Source: Oligoflexia bacterium (GTDB lineage: Bacteria; Bdellovibrionota; Bacteriovoracia; Bacteriovoracales; Bacteriovoracaceae). Taken from it: 50,796 nucleotides of DNA. The translations under genes were made by a program, and so were the position numbers. The notes under the pieces were generated by a model. That model did no database searches. It had not been told where the DNA came from and worked only from the letters and a program-made list of their open reading frames with translations. Below, piece by piece: positions 43,211 to 50,796 of this stretch (positions are counted from its first letter, which is position 1; every line of letters begins with the position of its first letter). Where the stretch lies: positions 1 to 50,796 of the forward strand of contig JADFZW010000035.1 of assembly GCA_015232355.1 (NCBI GenBank), written 5' to 3'.

Positions 43211-44329
43211 CTAGGTAGATTTAAACGTAAGATCATTATTTTTATCAATATTTGATTTATCGCAAAAGTACTCTAGATAATCAAGTTGTGCTTTTTTATA
43301 GTCCTGAGTCATTCCAATATCTAGCCAATACTCCCTGATCGGAAAGACATTGATTTTTTTATTCATAGACAAGATTTTCTTTATTAAATCAGTCATGTCA
43401 AAATATGTGTTATCATCAATTAATTCGATTATATCAGAATTAACACAGTAGACACCAGCATTAATAAAAATGCTTTTTTTGGGTTTCTCATCTAGTGAGA
43501 TCAAGGAGAGATCTTCTCTTGCATTAACAATTCCGTAAGGTATTTCAACATCAATTTGCTTTACAGAAATAGTAAATTCGCTGTTACTTTGACAATGGTC
43601 AAACAGTAATTTCTTGAAATCAATATTTGTCAATATGTCACCATTAATAATAACAATTGGTGAATTAACAAGATTTAAACTATCTTTTAGCATCGCCAAT
43701 GAACCGGCGGTTCCTAATTTTTTTCTTTCAGTTAAGAATTGGACATCTGTTCCCATTTTTTTGAAATGCTCTATAATTAGATCACTTTTATAATTTACAG
43801 TAATGAATATTCTTTCAAAACCATTTTTGATTAAAACATTATAGATTGTTTCAATAAGAGGTTTATCTCCAATGGGTAAAAGTGGTTTTGGTGTATTTTT
43901 TGTTAATTCTTTTAAACGAGATCCTTCTCCTCCTGCCATGATTACAGCAGTTTTTTTAGTTTTCAAGTTAAGTTCATATTCATGCCTAATTAAGACATCT
44001 ACAATATTGCCTATGTTATTTAATATTGGTATCTGGATTACGAGAGGGTGGTCATCAAAAATTGCTTTTACTTGTTCTTTAGTGTATGGATGATAAATGA
44101 ATTGAGGATTTTTGTTCATGGAAAGCAGAACAGAATCATTTAGTGAAAAATTTTTCATCACTGCTCTTCGAACATCTCCATCTGTGATTAACCCTACAAA
44201 CTTTTTTTGCTCATCCGTGACTAATGCAATTCCGAAATATGTTGAATCGATAATATCAATTGCATCCTTCATGGTTGAGGATGTGCTGATAATATTCTTT
44301 GTTACATCTCTGTTACATTTGTGGAACAT
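43211..44329 (-). CDS. ptmE: PtmE-like sugar-1-phosphate nucleotidyltransferase with CBS domains
   Basis: A 372-residue protein. Residues 1-120 are a CBS pair (IISTSSTMKDAIDIID, GLITDGDVRRAV), which commonly bind adenosine ligands for regulation. Residues 125-350 are a nucleotidyltransferase: VIMAGGEGSRL (the GGxGxRL loop) and TPKPLLPIGDKPLIE, later INGDILTNIDF with the metal Asp, and EYWLDIGMTQDYKKA. This order is that of PtmE in Campylobacter, which makes GDP-glucosamine for legionaminic acid. With a LegC-like aminotransferase just upstream and a NeuC/LegG-like protein in the same operon, the GDP-linked legionaminic route is the best reading. The symbol is by architecture and context only. 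Confidence 0.83.
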   Translation of the reverse strand: MFHKCNRDVTKNIISTSSTMKDAIDIIDSTYFGIALVTDEQKKFVGLITDGDVRRAVMKNFSLNDSVLLSMNKNPQFIYHPYTKEQVKAIFDDHPLVIQIPILNNIGNIVDVLIRHEYELNLKTKKTAVIMAGGEGSRLKELTKNTPKPLLPIGDKPLIETIYNVLIKNGFERIFITVNYKSDLIIEHFKKMGTDVQFLTERKKLGTAGSLAMLKDSLNLVNSPIVIINGDILTNIDFKKLLFDHCQSNSEFTISVKQIDVEIPYGIVNAREDLSLISLDEKPKKSIFINAGVYCVNSDIIELIDDNTYFDMTDLIKKILSMNKKINVFPIREYWLDIGMTQDYKKAQLDYLEYFCDKSNIDKNNDLTFKST

Positions 44330-44350
44330 AAATACCTATACCTCTTGTCT

Positions 44351-45502
44351 TCAAAAAAGGACACCACTTGGTAAGTTTACAATTCGTTCCTGTAAGTAAT
44401 TACTAATATCCATATTTGTTTTTTGACATTTTTCATACATAGGCAACTTAAACATTAATTCCCATAAAGGTCTACACCTTACACCATTGGCATATGAGTA
44501 CTGTAGAAAATCATCTCTGGTTTTCTTGTCCGGCAAGATAATAGCATTAAGCCAATAATTAGATAAAGCGTTCTTTGGTTCGACAATAAATGGCACCTTT
44601 AAATTGTAAAAAAATCGTCTATATTTTTCGGCCAAATATCTTTTCTTTTTTAAAAAAACAGGGATGTTTTCTAATTGTGCTAATCCGATTGCGGCATTAA
44701 TATTTGGCATTCTGAAATTGTATCCTAGCTCATCATGAAAAAATTCCCATTCATGTTTTAACTTGGCAGTTTTTGTAACATGTTTTATTTTTTTAGCTAA
44801 ATCGTCATCATTGGTTACAATTATTCCACCACCACCAGTTGTCGCAACTTTGTTACCGTTAAAACTGAAGATGCCAATTGTACCAAAAGTCCCAGTATGT
44901 TTTCCGTTATAATAACTACCAAGACTTTCGGCCGCATCTTCAACTAAGTAAATCTTATACCTGTTGCAGATTTCTTTAATTATATCTATCTGACAAGGAT
45001 GTCCTAGGGTGTGCATTGGCACACAAGCGGCAATCTTTTTCCCTGTTTCTTTATTAAAAGAGGTGTTGTTTTTGACAATTACGTTTTTTGATAAAAATTC
45101 TTCCAAAGAAGAAGGGGACATTCCAAGTGTTGAGCTATCTACATCTACAAAAATTGGTTGTGCTCCTGTAGAAAAAATTGCATTTGCAGTGGCCACGAAA
45201 GTTAAAGCTTGGGTAATGACTTCACAATTTTGATCAACATTTAATACTTTAAGAGCAGCAAATAATCCCATGGTTCCGTTTATAACTGCGATTGCATTTG
45301 TAGCGCCAGTTATTTTTAGGATCTCAGATTCAAAAAGGTCTACGAACTTTCCTATACTGGAAACAAAAGTAGATTCTATACACTCGTTGAGATATTTTTT
45401 TTCATTACCAATGAACACAGGCGAATGCAAATCAATGGAGTGGTTATGGCCATAAGTATCTTTAATAAAATGTATGATCTCATCAAACATTACAGAGGTC
45501 AT
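44351..45502 (-). CDS. legC: LegC-like PLP-dependent sugar aminotransferase
   Basis: A 383-residue DegT-family enzyme. INGTMGLFAAL holds the phosphate-binding loop, VEDAAESLGSYYNGKHTG the Asp for the pyridine nitrogen, and FSFNGNKVATTGGGGIIVT the Schiff-base Lys in the N-G-N-K-x-x-T-T-G-G-G-G form typical of LegC/PglE-type transferases acting on UDP/GDP-4-keto-6-deoxy-hexosamines. It would add the 4-amino group in a bacillosamine or legionaminic precursor. It needs a 4,6-dehydratase (LegB) upstream in the pathway, and none is encoded in the window. A 202-base AT-rich gap separates it from the preceding gene and could hold a promoter. Confidence 0.85.
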   Translation of the reverse strand: MTSVMFDEIIHFIKDTYGHNHSIDLHSPVFIGNEKKYLNECIESTFVSSIGKFVDLFESEILKITGATNAIAVINGTMGLFAALKVLNVDQNCEVITQALTFVATANAIFSTGAQPIFVDVDSSTLGMSPSSLEEFLSKNVIVKNNTSFNKETGKKIAACVPMHTLGHPCQIDIIKEICNRYKIYLVEDAAESLGSYYNGKHTGTFGTIGIFSFNGNKVATTGGGGIIVTNDDDLAKKIKHVTKTAKLKHEWEFFHDELGYNFRMPNINAAIGLAQLENIPVFLKKKRYLAEKYRRFFYNLKVPFIVEPKNALSNYWLNAIILPDKKTRDDFLQYSYANGVRCRPLWELMFKLPMYEKCQKTNMDISNYLQERIVNLPSGVLF

Positions 45503-45704
45503 TATTGTATCTTCTAATATTTTTCATATTCAAAAAAGTCATAAATATATTTATTTATATATTTATGATAAACAATTTTAGATCTAAATTTCAAAACGTC
45601 ATAGGACACTTAGGTAAGTATGCATCCTTGAATGTGTATTGTAAATTTACTTTCTGAAGATTTTGATTTGTTATACGAAGTGAAATTTTATTGCGGAGGA
45701 AGAT

Positions 45705-47627
45705 TTACCAAAGATTTGTGGTGGTGTCGAAAAATGAATCGTTAATATTGTTTCTTTCAATATATCTTTTGCTAGATCTTATCAAGATCTCATCTTTTTT
45801 ATATTGTTTGTGATAAAACTCAAAGCAGTCCTTAATAAATTCATACATCCTTTTGGTGCCCTTAAAATCTTGAAAATAATCAATTGATTTTATCAAAGAT
45901 TTTGGCATAACTCCGATATCATTATCTCCCATAAAAAAGCTATCTAATGCATCTAAAGCATTGTCAATTTCGTTAAATATGCTTTTTCCCATATTGTGCG
46001 AGTAAATTGGACATTTGTTCCATGGTATAAAATCCCAGTGGATGGCCCTATGCCCATTGATCTGAGAAATAATTCCAGCAGAATTCAGTGAGTAACAAAA
46101 TGATATTTCACATTGTTGAGCAGCTTCAATGGGAAGATAGTCTATTGGGTTCAAAAAAATCAACAAATTTTTCTTTTTTAGATCCTCTGCTAAAGCAACA
46201 AGTGTTTCTCCATCTGGCAAGCTTGACAGGTCGTTAATAGAGGCAAAATTTTTACATTTTACATAGGCAATAATATTTTTTCTAGCAGCTATGTATTCGA
46301 ATATTTTTTCATAAAACAGCGAGAGTGTTCTTTTGGGATGTTGACAGTCATTATCTACAGATGAATCAAGAATAAGAATGCTTCTTTTTTTCTCGGTTGT
46401 TCCTGCAAAATCGACGTTTAGACGAGGACTGGGAAGGCATCCAGAGGGTAAAATTAACTCACAAGAATTATTTTTCTTAATTACTAGATCGTGGGTAATT
46501 TTCCCCCAAGAAAAATAGACGTTTTGAAAAAAGTTAAAGAATGTGTAATCGCATGAAACATAATTTGACCAATGATGACCCAACATCATGGAACCAATTT
46601 CATCGAGAGCTTCTCTTTGTACCGCTTGAAACCAGCTAGCTTCTTGATGTTGAATCAATAATTTTACATTATTCTTCCTATACAAAGAAACTAATAAATT
46701 TATATCAATAAAATACCCAATAGTTAGTAGATTACAATAAAATTGGTTATTGGCCCAACATTGCTTGGCTTTTTTTAAGGCAGAGAATAGATGGGAAAAG
46801 CTTATACCTCCAGAAACATGATTGTGAAAATCTATATATTTTATAGGTGCAAATTTTGCTAAAAACTTTTTCATCTGATCATTTAGTGGAGTATCTGATC
46901 GATCCAAGTAAAAAACGATATCAAATTTAGCATCATCATTTTTATATAGTTCAAATAACTCCTTACGCAGTAGATCCCACATGAGAGATCTTGGGGCGAA
47001 CTCAATCCATAGGGAATCTTTCTTTGGTAAATTTTCACTTTTTTTAAAAAGGTTTAAATAGTAATTTGAAACTCCTCTGGTTGTTTTGCAAAAAAGAGAA
47101 GTCATACTAAGAAAGACACCTGTTAAATTTTTAATGGAGAGAGATAAAAATTTTGTGTTTTTATCTTCAAAATAGGAAGTTATCAAAGAGTTAAAAATTC
47201 CATTGTATAGAAAAACATATTTTTTTTTTGATGTTTTTTTTTGATTTAGAACATAAGTAACAAAGGATATTTTGTGATAGAGAATATTTGAAATATACAC
47301 GATATACATATTTTTTTGGGTTAGAGTGGCCCACTTTAAATTATTATCTACAAACCTACATACAATTTCTCGAAGATGATCAAAATGAACATAGGCAAGA
47401 GAAATACCTGTGTCGTTTTTCTCTGTTAAATTAATGTAGAAAGGAATGAATCTGTCAGATTTTAAATATGACAAAAGACGTCGTGTGGACCAGTGTATCT
47501 GCTTGTCATCATTGTCATACTTTATTGAATAACCAAGATAAGAAAATGGAAGTAACAAAAATATTTTCAGAATGGATAATTGTTCAACCCAAATAATTTT
47601 TTTGGACATAGTTTTCGTTTTATCCAT
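45705..47627 (-). CDS. Uncharacterised large protein of the glycan cluster, possible GT-B transferase
   Basis: A 640-residue protein that I do not recognise with certainty. Seen: no signal peptide; an N-terminal hydrophobic stretch (LKIFLLLPFSYLGYSI); a central region with WIEFAPRSLMWDLL, KLLIQHQEASWFQA and LGHHWSNYVSCDYTFFN; a strand ILILDSSVDNDCQHPKRTLSLF; YVKCKNFASI; and LPIEAAQQCEISFCYSLNSAGIISQINGHRAIHWDF, which resembles the donor-binding C-terminal end of GT-B surface-carbohydrate transferases. A glycosyl- or sialyl-type transferase is the most likely role. ATG after GGAG with an eight-base spacer. It lies between neuC and legC in the operon. Confidence 0.55.
   Translation of the reverse strand: MDKTKTMSKKIIWVEQLSILKIFLLLPFSYLGYSIKYDNDDKQIHWSTRRLLSYLKSDRFIPFYINLTEKNDTGISLAYVHFDHLREIVCRFVDNNLKWATLTQKNMYIVYISNILYHKISFVTYVLNQKKTSKKKYVFLYNGIFNSLITSYFEDKNTKFLSLSIKNLTGVFLSMTSLFCKTTRGVSNYYLNLFKKSENLPKKDSLWIEFAPRSLMWDLLRKELFELYKNDDAKFDIVFYLDRSDTPLNDQMKKFLAKFAPIKYIDFHNHVSGGISFSHLFSALKKAKQCWANNQFYCNLLTIGYFIDINLLVSLYRKNNVKLLIQHQEASWFQAVQREALDEIGSMMLGHHWSNYVSCDYTFFNFFQNVYFSWGKITHDLVIKKNNSCELILPSGCLPSPRLNVDFAGTTEKKRSILILDSSVDNDCQHPKRTLSLFYEKIFEYIAARKNIIAYVKCKNFASINDLSSLPDGETLVALAEDLKKKNLLIFLNPIDYLPIEAAQQCEISFCYSLNSAGIISQINGHRAIHWDFIPWNKCPIYSHNMGKSIFNEIDNALDALDSFFMGDNDIGVMPKSLIKSIDYFQDFKGTKRMYEFIKDCFEFYHKQYKKDEILIRSSKRYIERNNINDSFFDTTTNLW
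47576..47602. repeat. 27-bp direct repeat, left copy (inside a coding region)
   Basis: Identical over 27 bases to 50622-50648 in the same orientation. Here it encodes part of the N-terminus of the 45705-47627 protein on the minus strand (KKIIWVEQL). Confidence 0.8.
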
Positions 47628-47701
47628 TTATTTTTCTCCATTTGGGATCGTAATTCGTACTATCAATAAATGTGTCGTCATTTATTGTTAATGTATAGTA
47701 A

Positions 47702-48865
47702 TTACAAATCAAAAAAAGTTTTTTCTAAAACATTTGTTAGATTTTTTTCTTTTAAAATTTTTTTGATTTTTTTTACAGTATTGCTTTGTTCGTGAGGGTT
47801 CTTTACTTTTTTTAAATGATTCTGAAATCTTTTCGAATACAATCTGTTAATAGCATCACTAATACTTTTTTTAGTTGGATCGCAGTTTATAATACTTGTC
47901 GCGCAAACACGACCTGCTTGACGATTCCCTATGTCTATAGTTCCGATTTTGAAACTAGGAGCTTCAACTATTCCACTAGAGGAATTCCCAATGACTCCAT
48001 CGACTACTTTCATAATTGAAAGATACCTAAGTTGCCCAAGGGAAATGAAAACTACAGCTTTCTGAGGGTATCTTTCAACGAACTCGTCTATCATTTTATT
48101 TATTAATCTTCCACCTTCGTCTGCATTTGATTTTGTGAAAATTAACAAGGTATTTTCCAGTTCTACTAACGCTTTAAGAAGTTCTTTAATCTGTTTTTCA
48201 GCAGAATTATTTTCCAATGTTACAGGATGATAAGTAACTAGAAAATTTTTTTCTTTGAATGTGATCTTTAACATAGATTCAATCTCATGTTTAGATAGCA
48301 AGGTAGTTTTTTTTATAACTTCAGCACCTAGTGCTCCTACATTAAAAACCATGGAGGGATTTTCTCCTAATTGAATAATCCTTTTTTTGTAAGTTTGAGT
48401 TGATACAAAATGAAATTGCGCCATCTTAGTCAATGAGTGCCTAATTGCTTCATCTATTGCCCCTCGAGTTGACTCCCCTCCGCCAATGTGGGCCATTGGA
48501 ATTTTGTGAATTATTCCTGCAATTCCTGCGCATAATATCTCAAACCTATCTCCTATAAAAACCAATATGTCTGGTTTAAGTTCGTTTATGGCGTCTGAAA
48601 ATCCTATTAATCCTAATGCCATTGATTTTGATATTCCTACAGGTGTATCAGAAGAAAGTAACATTTCAATTTTTTTATCAATTTTTAGGCCATCTTCTTC
48701 GATTTGTTTATACGTATTTCCAAACTCTGAGGATAAATGTGTTCCTGTTACTATTAGCTGTAACAATAAACTTGAATCACTTATAATTTCGTCAATAAGA
48801 GCTTTTAAAAGTCCATACTCCGCTCTAGTCCCTGTAACGATTGCTATTTTTCTTCTTTTTTTCAT
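47702..48865 (-). CDS. NeuC/LegG-like hydrolysing UDP/GDP-sugar 2-epimerase
   Basis: A 387-residue GT-B-fold enzyme. VTGTRAEYGLLKALI at the start, VFIGDRFEILCAGIAG and IPMAHIGGGESTRGAIDEAIRHSLTKMA, then NSSSGIVEAPSFKIGTIDIGNRQAGR are all typical of NeuC/LegG. The family cleaves the nucleotide and inverts C2, giving ManNAc or 2,4-diacetamido-trideoxymannose for NeuB. With PtmE and LegC in the same series the LegG role (GDP substrate) is favoured over NeuC, but the sequence alone does not settle this. It is the first gene of the long minus-strand run, divergent from the radical SAM gene at 48994, so a promoter lies in 48866-48993. Confidence 0.9.
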   Translation of the reverse strand: MKKRRKIAIVTGTRAEYGLLKALIDEIISDSSLLLQLIVTGTHLSSEFGNTYKQIEEDGLKIDKKIEMLLSSDTPVGISKSMALGLIGFSDAINELKPDILVFIGDRFEILCAGIAGIIHKIPMAHIGGGESTRGAIDEAIRHSLTKMAQFHFVSTQTYKKRIIQLGENPSMVFNVGALGAEVIKKTTLLSKHEIESMLKITFKEKNFLVTYHPVTLENNSAEKQIKELLKALVELENTLLIFTKSNADEGGRLINKMIDEFVERYPQKAVVFISLGQLRYLSIMKVVDGVIGNSSSGIVEAPSFKIGTIDIGNRQAGRVCATSIINCDPTKKSISDAINRLYSKRFQNHLKKVKNPHEQSNTVKKIKKILKEKNLTNVLEKTFFDL

Positions 48866-48993
48866 TCTTATTCAATTTCCATTATGATGGTTTCCTTTTT
48901 CTTAATTCTTTGTTATTTTACTTATAATTTTAGTTTATACAAGTAAAACCCATAATTTGACAGTTGTTGAATTATGAGAAGCTGGTACATTGA

Positions 48994-50601
48994 ATGAAGA
49001 TTTTATTAATAAATCCTCCTGTAAGTCGTCCATCTAATATAAGTGATGAAACGATGAGACTCACTCCAATGTTTCCGTTGGGCCTAGCGTATTTATCCTC
49101 ATATTTAAAATCAAAGGGGCATGAAATCGTTATTATCGACGCTTTATTGTCTAATGACTTTCAAAAAGGTTTTTATGAGAACGGTAGAATTAGATATGGT
49201 CTTTCGGACAATACTTTAAAAAAAGAGATGGAGTTAATAGATCCAGACGTGATTGGGGTTACATGCCTTTTTTCTTCTGCAGAGTGGGATGCAAGAAATA
49301 TTGCTAGGATTTCAAAAGAAGTAAATCCCAAAATAAAGGTATTTTTAGGCGGAGTCCATGCTACAGTGTCATCAAGATTCATTATAGAGAAAGATAGAAA
49401 TGTTGACGGCATTATCAAAGGCGAAGGGGAAGAAAGTTTTGCGAACCTAGTTGAGCTCATTGAATCCAATTCAGAATCTTACGAGAAAATAGATGGAGTA
49501 TGCATTCGACGTGGGAATGAAATCATCGACACTCCAAAACTTCGTTTTATTTCTGATCTTGATAAAATACCTTTGCCAGATAGAACTATTTTTGATTTTA
49601 AAAAATATCTCACCGAAGGGGCAGCTCACAGCAATTTTAAGCAGACTCCATTTACGCAGATGGTATCTTCGAGAGGATGCCCTTTTACTTGCACTTTTTG
49701 TTCGCTTATTCATGCTAATGGACTTAAATACAGAATGAGGAGTGCACGTGCCGTAGTAGATGAAATCCGTACACTAGTCTTTGACTGGGGAGTAAAAGAA
49801 ATACATTTTGAAGATGATAATTTAACGGCAGATAAGGAAAGATTTTTGGAAATCTGCAAAGGTATAAAATCTCTAGATGCCAACATAACTTTGAATGCCC
49901 CTACTGGTCTTGCTGTTGCCCACTTGGATGAAGAGATTCTGGATGCAATGAAGGAGACTGGATTCTACTCTATTTGCATGGGGATCGAAAGTGGCGATGA
50001 ATATGTTCTTAAAAAACTCATGCGGAAGCCGGTGAAACTTTCCAAGATTGAACCACTAATTCGTCATATGGAAAAAATTGATCTTGAGTCCAGAGGATTT
50101 TTTATACTTGGATTCCCTGGCGAAACGGAAGAGACTATAAAAAGAACTGTCGCATTTGCCAAAGGATTGAAGCTTGACTGGACGTACTTTTTCCTTTTTA
50201 CTCCACATCCAGGCACAGAAATTTATAATACTTGTGTTGAAAATAAGTATATAGATCCAGATGAATACGATACGAATACCTATAACTATAGGTTCTCCAT
50301 ACTAAAGAACCAAGCATTTTCAAAGGAGTGGCTAGAAAACTTTAAAGAAAATGCTATTGTAGATCTAAATTTTACAAACAACCCTAATTTATTGAGAGGT
50401 AATTATTTAAGAGCAATCGAGCACATTGGAAGTGTTGTGAAGAATTACCCAAGTTTTGATTTTGCCAAATTTTCTTTAGGTGAAGGGTATTTAGGTAAAG
50501 GCGATATTGCAAATGCAATAAAATTATGGGAAGAAACTTTAAAGTTAAATCCACTACATCAAGCTGCTACTGAAAGACTTAAGCAATACAAAAACTATTA
50601 G
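48994..50601 (+). CDS. B12-binding radical SAM protein with C-terminal TPR
   Basis: A 535-residue protein. Residues 1-180 are a cobalamin-binding domain (LLINPPVSRPS, PLGLAYLSSYLKSKGHEIVIIDA, LGGVHAT, IKGEGEESF) without the DxHxxG His, common in this class. Residues 215-420 are a radical SAM domain with SSRGCPFTCTFCS, Cys229-x3-Cys233-x2-Cys236, and FEDDN. Residues 480-530 read as one to two TPR units (FAKFSLGEGYLGKGDIANAIKLWEETLKLNP). Class B enzymes of this type methylate or rearrange carbon centres in cofactors, lipids and antibiotics. In surface-glycan clusters they may methylate sugar carbons; the substrate here is unknown. A short weak leader without clear ribosome site precedes ATG 48994. 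Confidence 0.85.
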   Translation: MKILLINPPVSRPSNISDETMRLTPMFPLGLAYLSSYLKSKGHEIVIIDALLSNDFQKGFYENGRIRYGLSDNTLKKEMELIDPDVIGVTCLFSSAEWDARNIARISKEVNPKIKVFLGGVHATVSSRFIIEKDRNVDGIIKGEGEESFANLVELIESNSESYEKIDGVCIRRGNEIIDTPKLRFISDLDKIPLPDRTIFDFKKYLTEGAAHSNFKQTPFTQMVSSRGCPFTCTFCSLIHANGLKYRMRSARAVVDEIRTLVFDWGVKEIHFEDDNLTADKERFLEICKGIKSLDANITLNAPTGLAVAHLDEEILDAMKETGFYSICMGIESGDEYVLKKLMRKPVKLSKIEPLIRHMEKIDLESRGFFILGFPGETEETIKRTVAFAKGLKLDWTYFFLFTPHPGTEIYNTCVENKYIDPDEYDTNTYNYRFSILKNQAFSKEWLENFKENAIVDLNFTNNPNLLRGNYLRAIEHIGSVVKNYPSFDFAKFSLGEGYLGKGDIANAIKLWEETLKLNPLHQAATERLKQYKNY

Positions 50602-50621
50602 TTTGTGACTAGTTTTCCGTA

Positions 50622-50648
50622 ATAATTGTTCAACCCAAATAATTTTTT
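50622..50648. repeat. 27-bp direct repeat, right copy
   Basis: Same 27 bases as 47576-47602 (ATAATTGTTCAACCC then AAATAATTTTTT). It is followed by a minus-strand open stretch of about 34 codons between stops (50602-50712), which reads like the tail of a protein (TGEIADEGKKLFGLNNYYGK) and may be a gene fragment. Confidence 0.75.
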
Positions 50649-50741
50649 CCCTTCATCTGCAATTTCACCGGTAGTGGAATATTTTTTCTGTCCAAGCAAT
50701 TGCGTTACAACTTTTTATAAGTTAAAAAAGGAGATGTTTGG

Positions 50742-50796
50742 ATGGAGAATTTTTTGATGAGTATTATTAAATTTGAATTGAATGTACCAGAGGCAA
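50742..50796 (+). CDS. Start of an unidentified gene, cut by right edge
   Basis: ATG at 50742 follows AAAAAAGGAG with a good spacing and opens MENFLMSIIKFELNVPEA to the window end; a second ATG (50757) is in the same frame. Too short to identify. It reads in the same direction as the radical SAM gene, about 140 bases after its stop. Confidence 0.45.
   Translation, partial: MENFLMSIIKFELNVPEA

Noticed and set aside
1..50796. CRISPR arrays
   Set aside because: The short tandem repeats found (9, 14 and 6 bp, and the RCC1 units) have no spacers and do not have the size of CRISPR repeats.
1..50796. tRNA and rRNA genes
   Set aside because: No stretch with a convincing T-loop plus acceptor stem, or rRNA-like conserved block, was seen on reading. 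A tRNA search program would be needed to exclude one fully.

Overview
The window is AT-rich (roughly two thirds A+T by eye) and comes from a Gram-negative-type bacterium: it encodes signal-peptide proteins, nonulosonic-acid (sialic/legionaminic-type) sugar genes, a polysaccharide-type ABC flippase and many short-spaced operons. I cannot name the lineage. Eukaryote-like secreted proteins next to a large surface-glycan island fit a host-associated or predatory bacterium (Bdellovibrionota-like, a Leptospira-like glycan gene pool, or a protist symbiont), but this is inference. No tRNA, rRNA, CRISPR array or phage module was seen.

Region 1 (1-11.5 kb) is an accessory region with eukaryote-like domains. 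On the minus strand lie a secreted RBR (RING1-IBR-RING2) ubiquitin-ligase-like protein, an adjoining RCC1-repeat protein that runs off the left edge, a paralogue of the latter that carries an N-terminal RING finger, and a secreted MORN-repeat protein. Between them are a PIN/ribbon-helix-helix toxin-antitoxin pair, a sigma-54-activator fragment, a CbbX-type AAA ATPase remnant split by a 208-bp MITE with a perfect 8-bp target duplication, and an ISL3 transposase remnant. Three copies of a hairpin-bearing upstream element and two copies of a 67-bp structured repeat tie the region together and point to recent duplication and rearrangement.

Region 2 (11.7-28.7 kb) is a mosaic of surface-glycan modules: acetyltransferases, a NodB deacetylase, a GT4 glycosyltransferase whose tail ends against an ISAs1 remnant, a sugar-nucleotide epimerase followed by a DUF692/MNIO-like TIM barrel, a minus-strand operon (SpsF-like/radical SAM fusion, DegT aminotransferase, SpsF, PIG-L deacetylase, WbqC), and a divergent plus-strand pair (radical SAM/SPASM and a divergent NeuB). 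A degenerate stretch, a truncated B12-binding-type fragment and an LIC12162-like transferase follow.

Region 3 (28.8-48.9 kb) is a long run of sixteen minus-strand genes. It contains most of a GDP-sugar-based legionaminic-acid-type route: a PtmE-like nucleotidyltransferase, a LegC-like aminotransferase, a candidate acetyltransferase, a NeuC/LegG-like 2-epimerase, a NeuB/LegI-like synthase and a NeuA/LegF-like CMP transferase. Downstream is a second NeuB/NeuA/SDR/aldehyde dehydrogenase set, then an FkbM methyltransferase, an ABC flippase, GT-B transferases and a transketolase. With the NeuB in region 2 there are three diverged NeuB-type synthases, so the cell may make more than one nonulosonic acid. 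No LegB-type 4,6-dehydratase was found. Region 4 (49-50.8 kb) holds a B12-binding radical SAM protein with a TPR tail and the start of one more gene.
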